Of a stretch of 9,476 bases of DNA, positions 1 to 6,403 are shown piece by piece. The first letter of the stretch is position 1, and each line of letters opens with the position of its first letter. The notes beneath the pieces are model-generated. The model was not told the DNA's origin and did no database searches. It saw only the letters and a list, made by a program, of their open reading frames with translations. Both the position numbers and the translations under genes were made by a program. This stretch comes from DAOSWM01 sp035380045 (GTDB lineage Bacteria; Bacteroidota; Bacteroidia; Bacteroidales; Tenuifilaceae): NCBI GenBank assembly GCA_035380045.1, contig DAOSWM010000095.1:1-9476 (forward strand), read 5' to 3'.

Positions 1-279
1 GATGTTGAAGTTTTGGTTCCTGGCGATAAGATGGGTGATGTAATGAGCGATCTGCAGAACCGTAGAGCAATTATTCTTGGGATGGACAGCGAAAAAGGCT
101 TTGAAAAAATCAACGCCAAAGTTCCTCTCGCTGAGTTGAACAAGTACTCGACCTCGCTCTCGTCGTTAACCAGCGGAAGGGCAACCTACAACATGAAGTT
201 TGCCAGCTACGAACAGGTGCCTGCCGATGTTCAGGATAAGCTTCTGAAAGCTTACGAAGAGGAGTCGGAAGAAGAATAG
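1..279 (+). CDS. fusA: Elongation factor G, C-terminal fragment (domain V)
   Basis: This is the last 92 codons of a translation elongation factor G gene. The reading frame is open from base 1, so the gene starts outside the window. EF-G is the cytosolic GTPase that drives tRNA-mRNA translocation on the ribosome and helps recycle ribosomes. The visible part is the C-terminal ferredoxin-like domain V. It shows the family pattern of a MGDVxxDLxxRR segment, then a GM turn, an INAxVPLAEL strand-loop, a Y-S-T-x-L-x-S-L-T-x-G-R-A-T-Y helix-strand segment, and a final YExVP stretch. The protein ends in a short acidic tail (EEESEEE). Many Bacteroidota carry more than one EF-G paralogue, and the GTPase domain is not visible, so it is unclear whether this is the main fusA gene or a paralogue. 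The family assignment itself is firm. Confidence 0.93.
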   Translation, partial: DVEVLVPGDKMGDVMSDLQNRRAIILGMDSEKGFEKINAKVPLAELNKYSTSLSSLTSGRATYNMKFASYEQVPADVQDKLLKAYEEESEEE

Positions 280-303
280 TACTCACATACCAAATTGCAC
301 ACC

Positions 304-337
304 AAAGAACCTGGCAATAATGTCAGGTTCTTTTTTA
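304..337 (+). terminator. Intrinsic terminator after the EF-G gene
   Basis: AAAGAACCTG (304-313) pairs with CAGGTTCTTT (324-333). A G-T and a C-G pair extend the stem to 12 pairs (304-315 with 322-333), closing a six-base AATAAT loop. The 3' arm runs into a T tract (331-336). It lies 25 bases past the EF-G stop, as expected for a Rho-independent terminator, and separates EF-G from the next gene. Confidence 0.85.
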
Positions 338-394
338 TTTAGTATTCATATAGATGAATCCTACTTAAGGTTTTAAAAAACTGAAATTGGAATC

Positions 395-424
395 TTTCGA
401 AATAAAAAAATCGTTGTATATTTA
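395..424 (+). promoter_or_regulatory. Possible Bacteroidota-type promoter for the kinase-like gene
   Basis: TATATTTA at 417-424 matches seven of eight positions of the Bacteroidota -7 consensus TAnnTTTG. TTTC at 395-398 lies 18 bases upstream, where a TTTG-like -33 box would be expected. Transcription from here would begin just before the ATG at 438, which favours that start over the upstream TTG at 387. The region is very AT-rich, so a chance match is quite possible. Confidence 0.25.
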
Positions 425-437
425 TAAAAAAATCGAT

Positions 438-1133
438 ATGGAAAATCTCTTTCTTCACTACATGTTCGAGAAAGCAAGGCGCGAAGAGGAGGAAATTATC
501 ACTGAATTCGGCCCTGTTATCACCCTTTCGCGAGAGTATGGCTGTTACGGCAGTGAGATTGCTCAGCTTCTAGCTGATAAAATTAACCACGCAAAAGTAT
601 ACACGGAAGAGAGAGATAGGTGGGTTTTTGTGAGCCACCAGGTTCTTCATGATGCATCTACAAACATGGGCACTGAGCCCCGCGACATATCGCATATTTT
701 TGGTGCCGAAGAGAAATCGTTTTTTGGTGACTTGGTTTCGCTCTTCTCGAAGGACAAATACATATCCGATTCACACATAAAACGAACCATAGCTAGGGTT
801 GTACGCTCGTACTCCGAACAAGGAAAATCAATTATTGTTGGCAGAGCTGGTTGCGTGATTGCTAAGCATATTGAAAAGGCAATCCATGTTAAACTTATTG
901 CTCCTTTCGAATGGAGAGTTTCTCGAATTATGGAACGATTTTCCATAAGCCATGCCGAGGCTGAGAGTAAAGTTAAAGAAACCGATAAACGGCGAGAAAC
1001 ATTTATGAAATTTTTTCGGGGGAAAAAACCAGATAGTGAATTATTCGACCTGATTCTCAATCGCTCTACTCTTTCGAATGAGGATATTGTAAATATAATA
1101 TACTTCTTTGCCCAAAACAGAGGATTAGTTTAA
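438..1133 (+). CDS. Cytidylate kinase-like family protein
   Basis: A 231-residue predicted cytosolic protein of the cytidylate-kinase-like family (P-loop kinase fold, Pfam Cytidylate_kin2 type). The signature ITLSREYGCYGSEIA (residues 28-42) is the family's nucleotide-binding region. It lacks the GK[ST] of a classical Walker A motif, which is normal for this family. Further conserved blocks are IIVGRAGCVI (132-141), VKLIAPFEWRVSRIMER (151-167), a DKRR segment (183-186) of the DxxR type, and a FDLILN strand (203-208) near the C-terminus. By analogy the protein would move phosphate from ATP to a nucleotide, but the true substrate of these stand-alone proteins is poorly established; they usually coexist with a canonical Cmk. 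I chose ATG 438. An in-frame TTG at 387 would add 17 residues rich in K, I and Y that look like translated AT-rich leader. The gene follows the EF-G terminator and precedes a cyclophilin gene by 89 bases. Confidence 0.85.
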   Translation: MENLFLHYMFEKARREEEEIITEFGPVITLSREYGCYGSEIAQLLADKINHAKVYTEERDRWVFVSHQVLHDASTNMGTEPRDISHIFGAEEKSFFGDLVSLFSKDKYISDSHIKRTIARVVRSYSEQGKSIIVGRAGCVIAKHIEKAIHVKLIAPFEWRVSRIMERFSISHAEAESKVKETDKRRETFMKFFRGKKPDSELFDLILNRSTLSNEDIVNIIYFFAQNRGLV

Positions 1134-1166
1134 CAATTCAACAAATCATTTAGAATATAATAACAA

Positions 1167-1200
1167 AGAATGCCAAGGATGAAATGTTAGCATTCTATTT
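1167..1200 (+). terminator. Weak hairpin between kinase-like and cyclophilin genes
   Basis: AGAATGC (1167-1173) pairs with GCATTCT (1190-1196). After one mismatch, AA/TT pairs extend the stem over a ten-base loop (1177-1186). It is followed by ATTTTGT rather than a clean T run. It could be a weak terminator or attenuator 33 bases past the kinase stop and 26 bases before the cyclophilin start. The function is inferred from position and pairing only. Confidence 0.35.
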
Positions 1201-1222
1201 TGTAAAACAAACAAATTGAACT

Positions 1223-1681
1223 ATGAGAACTGCAGAAATACACACAGAAAAAGGTGTGATGAAGGTGAAATTTTACGAGGACGATGCGCCAAACACTGTT
1301 GACAACTTTGTGAAACTTGCAAAGCAAGGTTTCTACAACAACCTCGCTTTCCATAGGGTAATTCCAAATTTTGTTATTCAGGGAGGCTGCCCTTTTTCAA
1401 AAGATATGAGCGATCCCAGAGTTGGAACCGGTGGGCCAGGCTATAAGATTAACTGCGAGCTAACAGGCAACAACCAGTACCACGACCGTGGAGTTCTTTC
1501 CATGGCACATGCTGGTCGAAACACAGGAGGATCACAGTTTTTTATTTGCCACAGCCGCGAGAACACAAGCCACCTGGATAGAAACCACACATGTTTCGGG
1601 ATAGTATATGAAGGTATGGAAGTTATTGACCAGATTAGGCAGGGTGATGAAATTGAGGAAATTGTGATTATTGAGGAGTAA
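1223..1681 (+). CDS. Peptidyl-prolyl cis-trans isomerase, cyclophilin type
   Basis: A 152-residue single-domain cyclophilin that catalyses cis-trans isomerisation of Xaa-Pro bonds during protein folding. It has no signal peptide, so it should be cytosolic. The catalytic strand FHRVIPNFVIQGG (residues 43-55) carries the expected R45, F50 and Q53. The second signature GVLSMAHAGRNTGGSQFFI (90-108) supplies M94, H96 and F106. The HTCFG turn (122-126) supplies H122 and closes the active site. The position of the human CypA tryptophan (W121) is held by H117, a difference that in bacterial cyclophilins usually goes with weak cyclosporin binding. Length matches minimal bacterial and archaeal-type cyclophilins; the loop GTGGPGYKINCE (68-79) is also typical. 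The ATG at 1223 starts directly at the first beta strand (MRTAEIHTEKG). The gene may be co-transcribed with the kinase-like gene upstream, and transcription probably stops at the hairpin at 1717-1753. Confidence 0.95.
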   Translation: MRTAEIHTEKGVMKVKFYEDDAPNTVDNFVKLAKQGFYNNLAFHRVIPNFVIQGGCPFSKDMSDPRVGTGGPGYKINCELTGNNQYHDRGVLSMAHAGRNTGGSQFFICHSRENTSHLDRNHTCFGIVYEGMEVIDQIRQGDEIEEIVIIEE

Positions 1682-1716
1682 CCTTTTAGGAAAAAACTAA
1701 GATTGTTTATTATAAC

Positions 1717-1760
1717 AGAACGCCAAAGTTCTTAAAAAGAGCTTTGGCGTTCTTCTTGTT
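1717..1760 (+). terminator. Long terminator hairpin between convergent genes
   Basis: Bases 1717-1733 pair with 1737-1753 over 17 consecutive positions (one G-T wobble at 1729/1741) around an AAA loop. The core is AGAACGCCAAAG against CTTTGGCGTTCT. On the + strand the stem runs into TCTTCTTGTT, so it should terminate the cyclophilin transcript. On the - strand the same hairpin (with one A-C mismatch) starts 16 bases past the stop of the acyl-CoA synthetase gene, but the following T tract is poor. It may act in both directions, more strongly on +. Confidence 0.8.
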
Positions 1761-1769
1761 GGCTTTAAA

Positions 1770-3416
1770 CTAGTTGTACATGAATCGTTTAATACTTCGT
1801 TTAGGTGTTTTTGCAAATTCCTCGTCACGTATTTCTATTTGAGATACATTCATATATCCGGGCAACTCATCATTAATCTCCTTTTTATATGTATCAAAAA
1901 GAATTTTTAACTCATCAGCTGATATTTTCTCCCTTTGCACAAACTCGTTATCGGGGAAAATAAGTGCTACTAACTTCTCGTTACGTTGAACAACCACGGT
2001 TTCGGCAACACCAAATTTATTGTTGAATATTGATTCAATTTCTTCGGGATAAATATTCTTCCCGCTTGCACCCAAAAGCAAACTTTTTAGCCTACCTTTT
2101 ATAAATATGTTTCCTTTCTTGTCAATTAAGCCCAAATCACCCGTGTGCAACCATCCATCAGGATCGAGAACAGCAGTTGTTGCCTCCTCGTTTTTGTAGT
2201 AGCCATACATAACATTCTCGCCTCGAACCATTATTTCTCCCACTATACTTTTTGGGTTGGGTGAATCAATTTTCACCTCCAACGTATCAACAATTCTTCC
2301 GGATGAACCCATTGGGTTTTCTCTCCAATTAATATAACTGATTAGTGGACCACACTCTGTCATACCATAACCAACGGTGAAGGGGAACCTCATCTTCTTA
2401 AAGAAATTTTCAGTCTCCTGGTTAAACGGAGCTCCTCCCAGCACAAGTTCCCTGAAATTTCCACCAAAGGCTGCCTCGAGTTTGAGTCTAATCTTTTTTA
2501 GTATGAGCCCACTTACCCCAGGAATATTTAACAATAATTTCATTGAGGATTTTGAGATTTTCGGGAGCACTTGCTTTTTATAAATCTTCTCAATCACCAA
2601 TGGCACGGAAAGGATAAGCGATGGCTTAATTTCGCCGAAAGCTTGCAAGATGATTTGTGGTGAAGGGGTTTTGGTAAGAATAGTAATATCACAACCTAAA
2701 GTGAATGGAAACAGGAATTCGAATGCGCAACCAAAAGTGTGTGCAAGCGGTAAAAACGAAACGATCCTATCGCCTGGATTTAAGGGCATATTGCGTTGGG
2801 CAAAACGAATATTTGCTGCCAAGCTATTATGAGGGATCATCACTCCCTTTGCAAAACCGGTTGTTCCTGATGTGTAACTAATTACGGCCAATTTATCATT
2901 AGTAACCTGAGAAAGATGGTACTCCTGGAGGTTAACTGAAACAACTTTTCCGGACTCCTCAATTTTTGAAGAAGCAACAGCTTCCCTTAGATTTTCAGAC
3001 CGCTCAGCTTGAATTTCAAATCCCACAATTGAGAGCACTCCCATGAGGTTAGGCATCTCCTCGAAGCTCATGTTTGCAAAAATGCTGCGCTCGGAGAATA
3101 GCAGAATTGAATCTGAGTGGTTAACTATTTGGTGCACATCGGCAGGTTTGAAATCGGGAAGAATTGGTACAATAACGGCACCGTAGGATACTACCGACAG
3201 GTAAACAGCACACCAACGGGCAGAATTCTTGCCCAGGAGGGCAATCTTATCGCCTGGTTTTATCCCGGTTTTCTCAAAAAAAACATGGAGATCGGTTATA
3301 ATTTGTGCAACTTGACCGTAGGTGTATGCCTCTCCCTTGTAATCGGACAGCGCTGTGGAATCCCAATTTTTCTTAATACTTTCCTCAAGGTATTGGGTTA
3401 CAGTTTCCTTCAACAT
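1770..3416 (-). CDS. Long-chain acyl-CoA synthetase-like AMP-dependent ligase
   Basis: A 548-residue adenylate-forming enzyme of the ANL superfamily, closest in pattern to long-chain fatty acid-CoA ligases. These activate a fatty acid with ATP to acyl-AMP and then form acyl-CoA for degradation or lipid synthesis. Core motifs are in order: A3 phosphate-binding loop YTSGTTGFAKG (181-191), the LPLAHTFG segment (222-229), LGGAP (326-330), A5 GYGMTECGP (349-357), A7 GWLHTGDLG (421-429) and A8 hinge GRLKSLLLGASGKNIYPEEIE (441-461, split here as GRLKSLLLGA and SGKNIYPEEIE). Length is usual for short FadD-type enzymes, and no signal peptide is seen. The C-terminus reads KTPKRSIKRFMYN. Where most relatives have a lysine before the final I/L-K-R (catalytic A10 lysine), this protein has S541. 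Adenylation could therefore be weak, or K538 or K544 may take over. The start ATG lies about 22 bases after a good -7 box. The gene is downstream of the type B secreted protein, 224 bases apart, so it probably has its own promoter. Confidence 0.9.
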   Translation of the reverse strand: MLKETVTQYLEESIKKNWDSTALSDYKGEAYTYGQVAQIITDLHVFFEKTGIKPGDKIALLGKNSARWCAVYLSVVSYGAVIVPILPDFKPADVHQIVNHSDSILLFSERSIFANMSFEEMPNLMGVLSIVGFEIQAERSENLREAVASSKIEESGKVVSVNLQEYHLSQVTNDKLAVISYTSGTTGFAKGVMIPHNSLAANIRFAQRNMPLNPGDRIVSFLPLAHTFGCAFEFLFPFTLGCDITILTKTPSPQIILQAFGEIKPSLILSVPLVIEKIYKKQVLPKISKSSMKLLLNIPGVSGLILKKIRLKLEAAFGGNFRELVLGGAPFNQETENFFKKMRFPFTVGYGMTECGPLISYINWRENPMGSSGRIVDTLEVKIDSPNPKSIVGEIMVRGENVMYGYYKNEEATTAVLDPDGWLHTGDLGLIDKKGNIFIKGRLKSLLLGASGKNIYPEEIESIFNNKFGVAETVVVQRNEKLVALIFPDNEFVQREKISADELKILFDTYKKEINDELPGYMNVSQIEIRDEEFAKTPKRSIKRFMYN

Positions 3417-3438
3417 AACTGTTAGTTTTGATCATCAG

Positions 3439-3446
3439 CAAATTTA
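3439..3446 (-). promoter_or_regulatory. Bacteroidota -7 box for the acyl-CoA synthetase gene
   Basis: Read on the minus strand this is TAAATTTG, a full match to the TAnnTTTG -7 consensus of Bacteroidota housekeeping promoters. It ends 22 bases before the ATG, giving a plausible short leader. I could not find a convincing TTTG -33 box at the expected distance of about 19-21 bases, so support rests on the -7 element and its position. Confidence 0.42.
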
Positions 3447-3572
3447 CAAAAGCATCCGATAAAAGTGAGTTTTTTACTGATTATTTTGGAACAGATAAAA
3501 AGTAAACAACAAACAATACTTCACGTTTGTGCTGATTACTTAATGATTTTGCCGATTGGGCTCACAATACAA

Positions 3573-3595
3573 GTAACTGAATATTATATAGTTAC
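3573..3595. repeat. Short inverted repeat in the intergenic region 3417-3640
   Basis: GTAACT (3573-3578) and AGTTAC (3590-3595) form a six-base inverted repeat with an 11-base AT-rich spacer. It lies past the stop of the type B secreted gene and upstream of the acyl-CoA synthetase gene. It has no T tract on either strand, so it is a poor terminator. Nothing else recognisable lies in this 224-base gap apart from the -7 box. Confidence 0.3.
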
Positions 3596-3640
3596 AAAAT
3601 ATGGGGTGTGGTTGTATGTCTGACCTTTTTTTAAAAATAT

Positions 3641-5092
3641 CTATCTGAAAAGATGCAGGAACCCCTTGTACTGTTTGTCCCTAAACCTTTTTCCATCCCA
3701 TCCGATAGCATCCATTACGAAGTAGTAAACACCCTCTGCGGCATCGCCTTTATCACCATGTATCTTACCATTCCAGCCCTCCCAGGTTTTTGGATCACCA
3801 GAGTAGTAATACACTTGTTTACCCCAACGACTAAGAATAGTTATTTGAAATTGTTTAATTGACATTACGTTGGTTCCGGGCTCTTTGAGGACAAAAAAGT
3901 CGTTTACCCCATCGCCATTGGGTGAAAAAACGTTTGGGATTGCTTCGGATTTTATGAATGAGGTATCAACTTCTATGGTTTTGTAGAGCGTATCGCGACA
4001 ACCAGCGATGGTATTTAACGAAATACTCTCAACACTATAAACTCCAGGAATCATTAACTCCTTTGGAGGATAAAATTCAAAAACAGAACTAAAAAGGGAG
4101 CTATCTTTCCATAAAATACTATCTCGCCCACGGGCGAAAAGGTATGGATCGTTAATAATTCTCCAAATAACAGAATCAGCATTCTCTGGTTTAGCCTCAA
4201 GCTTAACTTCTAACAATGCTTCTCCATTTACTGTTTCACCCTCCTTCAGTTTCCAGTCTTCGAGTAATTCATCTCCTTCATTGAACCAAATATCAAAATT
4301 AGTGGTGGTTGAAATGGCAGGAACCTCCTCCGTTGTTGCCTGTAAAACCTGACCATTAAACGGATTAGTAACCTTGATTGTGTAGGTTGCATCCTTTAAC
4401 GGACCATGAATGGTGCCATTTAACTCATTCTCGAACTCGATATAAATAAATGGAGAACTCGACAAGGTGGGTATAGTTGACTGAACATCAATATTGTCTG
4501 ACAAGAATTGGTTATTTCGAAAATATCCCCCACCAGTTAATATGCTCCTTTCCTGTTGAGTTGAAATTGAAAGGTCGTAGTACGAGAAAAGTTGAGAAAT
4601 GTCCCACGAGTTGAGCGGTAAGGTTTTCATCTCAAGAATTAGCCTTTCGCAATGGTTATTCCAAACCTCCAAACTTTCAATCTCAACATCATCAATCATT
4701 ACCCAAGTAGTATACACCTCAGTACTATCATCTGCAATGCGTTGCACCTCAACCTTATACCCCCCTCTGGTTAAACCATCTGCCAACGAGTCAGTTTCCT
4801 CTGGCAGCAAAACGAACCGTTGTTCAAGAGGCAAATTCTCGTTATACTTAAACCATCTGAAAATTGCGGCTGAAGAGTCTGAAAATTGGGCACGTAACTC
4901 ACCAAGCACAGGATTCTCTGAAGATGAGAAGAAAAGGAATACCGAATCCTGCTTATCGCCCCACACATACTGTGTTGACGTTGACCAATCGCAGGTAGGC
5001 GAAAAAATCTGAGAGAAAGAGCTATTCCCTATAAAGAGGAAAATAGCTAGCGATGTGAAAAAAAATTGTCTTTTAAGAAAGTTGGAAACCAT
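3641..5092 (-). CDS. Secreted protein with gliding-motility (T9SS type B) C-terminal domain
   Basis: A 483-residue exported protein of unknown specific function. The N-terminus has basic residues (K7, R8), a hydrophobic core (residues 10-22) and a likely signal peptidase I site after SFS (about residue 27). The C-terminal ~100 residues are the gliding-motility-associated CHU_C / type B sorting domain. It begins at IPNVFSPNGDGVNDFF (385-400), continues through FQITILSRWGKQVYY (415-429) and WEGWNGK (437-443), and ends with GVYYFVMDA (454-462), DGK and a final KGFLHLFR. Such domains send proteins through the outer membrane by the type IX secretion system, often with PorP/SprF-like partners. Residues 30-380 look beta-rich with acidic and serine-rich stretches, consistent with Ig-like or PKD-like modules, but I recognise no named domain or catalytic motif there. 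The protein may be a surface adhesin or structural component; that is inference. It is transcribed divergently from the M14 peptidase gene. Confidence 0.9.
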   Translation of the reverse strand: MVSNFLKRQFFFTSLAIFLFIGNSSFSQIFSPTCDWSTSTQYVWGDKQDSVFLFFSSSENPVLGELRAQFSDSSAAIFRWFKYNENLPLEQRFVLLPEETDSLADGLTRGGYKVEVQRIADDSTEVYTTWVMIDDVEIESLEVWNNHCERLILEMKTLPLNSWDISQLFSYYDLSISTQQERSILTGGGYFRNNQFLSDNIDVQSTIPTLSSSPFIYIEFENELNGTIHGPLKDATYTIKVTNPFNGQVLQATTEEVPAISTTTNFDIWFNEGDELLEDWKLKEGETVNGEALLEVKLEAKPENADSVIWRIINDPYLFARGRDSILWKDSSLFSSVFEFYPPKELMIPGVYSVESISLNTIAGCRDTLYKTIEVDTSFIKSEAIPNVFSPNGDGVNDFFVLKEPGTNVMSIKQFQITILSRWGKQVYYYSGDPKTWEGWNGKIHGDKGDAAEGVYYFVMDAIGWDGKRFRDKQYKGFLHLFR

Positions 5093-5113
5093 TTCCTTCT
5101 GTTAATTGAGCCA

Positions 5114-5121
5114 CAATATTA
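5114..5121 (-). promoter_or_regulatory. Possible -7 box for the type B secreted protein gene
   Basis: Read on the minus strand this is TAATATTG, matching seven of eight positions of TAnnTTTG and ending 21 bases before the ATG. No well-spaced TTTG -33 element is evident. The whole divergent region is AT-rich, so this is a weak call. Confidence 0.3.
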
Positions 5122-5135
5122 GCAATAAATAACAA

Positions 5136-5150
5136 AACAATAAAATTGTT
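5136..5150. repeat. AT-rich inverted repeat upstream of the type B gene
   Basis: AACAAT (5136-5141) and ATTGTT (5145-5150) form a perfect six-base inverted repeat around AAA. It lies 44 bases upstream of the minus-strand start, near where a -33 region would sit. It could be an operator half-site pair or a chance AT-rich palindrome. Confidence 0.28.
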
Positions 5151-5189
5151 ATGAATTGCACTCAAACATTGGTTTAACGTTTCATGAGA

Positions 5190-5204
5190 ATTAATAGTAT
5201 TAAT
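5190..5204. repeat. 15-base palindrome in the divergent promoter region
   Basis: ATTAATA (5190-5196), a central G (5197) and TATTAAT (5198-5204) make a perfect odd-centred palindrome 46 bases upstream of the M14 gene's ATG. The size and symmetry would suit a dimeric regulator. Composition is entirely A/T outside the centre, so it may have arisen by chance. Confidence 0.35.
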
Positions 5205-5250
5205 AATCCCTAAAATATTGTATATTGCCACGTTTTTAGGTAATAAGCAT

Positions 5251-6378
5251 ATGAAAATATCATCAAACTTCGACAGCGGCAACATTGAGATTATTAGCGC
5301 AGAGAAACACGATAATATCAGGCTAAAAATCAGGAAGGACACCTATTCTGACACTTTTCAATGGTTCTACTTTCGGCTTCATGGAGCCGAAGGGTTCCCC
5401 TGTGTAATTCACATTGAAAATGCTGGGGAAGCGAGCTACCCGGAAGGTTGGGACGATTACAATGCATACGCTTCGTACGATAGAATTAGCTGGTTTTGTG
5501 TTCCAACCAAATACAGCAACGGGGTGTTAACCATTGAGCATACTCCCGAAGAAAGTTCTGTTTTTTACGCATACTCGGCTCCGTTCACCTATGAGCAACA
5601 CCTCGATATGGTAAGTGCGGCACAACGTTCTCCACTCTGTGTACTTGAGTTTTTAGGAGAAACCGTAGAGGGAAGAGATATCGACCTATTGATAGTAGGA
5701 GAACCCGACGAGAATAAGAAAAAGATTTGGATTTTAGGCCGACAACATCCGGGCGAGCCTCAAGCCGAATGGTTCATACAAGGGGTAGTGGAGCGTATTC
5801 TCGATCAGGACGATCCAGTGTCGCGAAAATTGCTTTCAATGGCAACTTTCTATCTTGTACCTAATGCAAATATCGATGGTAGTATCGATGGAAATTTACG
5901 GGTTAACGCAGCAGGGAAAAATTTAAATCGTGAATGGGGAAATCCCGACAAAGATCTTTGCCCTGAGGTTTACTTCGTTCGAAATAAAATGCAGGAGGTT
6001 GGCGTTGACCTATTTCTTGATATTCACGCAGACGAGGGACTACCCTACTGTTTCGTGTCAGCAATTGAGGGTATTCCATCCTTTGACGACAGGCTAAGGT
6101 GGCTCCTAGAAACATTTACTACCAAATGGGCTGAGTACACCCCCGATTTCCAAACAGAGCATGGTTACCCAAAGAATGAACCCGGGAAGGCGAACCTGAA
6201 CATTGGCTCAAAGTTTGTTGGTGAAATGTTTAAGTGTTTATCAATGACAATTGAAATGCCTTTTAAGGATAACAAGGCCTTGCCCGACAAGCATTTTGGC
6301 TGGTCGTCGCTACGTTCTATAAAACTAGGTGAGAGCATTCTGAACCCAATACTATCAGTGGTTGAAAAGCTTAGATAA
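5251..6378 (+). CDS. M14 family zinc carboxypeptidase, cytosolic CCP-like
   Basis: A 375-residue predicted metallocarboxypeptidase, which removes C-terminal amino acids using one zinc ion. Residues 1 to about 115 form a beta-rich N-terminal domain like the one that precedes the catalytic domain in cytosolic carboxypeptidases (CCP/AGBL-like M14 members). The catalytic domain follows. Zinc ligands are H166 and E169 in RQHPGEPQAEW and H259 in DIHADEG. Substrate-binding R217, N226 and R227 lie in LRVNAAGKNLNREW, and the general-base glutamate is E335 in TIEMPF. All key residues are present, so the enzyme is probably active. There is no signal peptide or membrane segment, so it should act in the cytoplasm, unlike the secreted M14 enzymes of this phylum. 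I chose ATG 5251; a TTG at 5218 would add 11 residues (MYIATFLGNKH) outside the conserved domain. In eukaryotes CCPs trim glutamate from tubulin tails; the bacterial substrates are essentially unknown. A lipoprotein gene follows after 25 bases, suggesting an operon. Confidence 0.9.
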   Translation: MKISSNFDSGNIEIISAEKHDNIRLKIRKDTYSDTFQWFYFRLHGAEGFPCVIHIENAGEASYPEGWDDYNAYASYDRISWFCVPTKYSNGVLTIEHTPEESSVFYAYSAPFTYEQHLDMVSAAQRSPLCVLEFLGETVEGRDIDLLIVGEPDENKKKIWILGRQHPGEPQAEWFIQGVVERILDQDDPVSRKLLSMATFYLVPNANIDGSIDGNLRVNAAGKNLNREWGNPDKDLCPEVYFVRNKMQEVGVDLFLDIHADEGLPYCFVSAIEGIPSFDDRLRWLLETFTTKWAEYTPDFQTEHGYPKNEPGKANLNIGSKFVGEMFKCLSMTIEMPFKDNKALPDKHFGWSSLRSIKLGESILNPILSVVEKLR

Positions 6379-6403
6379 ACTTGCTAACGAACTTTAAAGT
6401 AAC

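Noticed and set aside
271..279. Acidic EF-G tail as a target of the CCP-like carboxypeptidase in the same window
   Set aside because: The two genes are 5 kb apart and not co-transcribed, and acidic tails are common. I mention the coincidence but see no evidence for a link.
387..437. TTG start adding 17 residues to the kinase-like protein
   Set aside because: The added residues resemble translated AT-rich leader, the conserved domain starts after the ATG at 438, and a possible promoter overlaps this stretch.
647..1060. A 137-codon open frame on the minus strand
   Set aside because: It lies fully inside the kinase-like gene on the opposite strand, and its translation shows no family pattern, while the + strand frame has clear conserved motifs.
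4599..5012. A 137-codon open frame on the plus strand
   Set aside because: It is antisense to the type B secreted protein. Its serine-rich, low-information translation is typical of a shadow frame, and it has no plausible promoter or conserved motif.
5218..5250. TTG start adding 11 residues to the M14 carboxypeptidase
   Set aside because: The extension is not part of the conserved N-terminal domain and ATG 5251 is a normal start; no ribosome-binding site argues for the TTG.
5073..5342. An 89-codon minus-strand frame with hydrophobic segments overlapping the divergent promoter region
   Set aside because: It would overlap the start of the type B gene and the start of the M14 gene at once. Its hydrophobic character follows from AT-rich codons, so I treat it as spurious.
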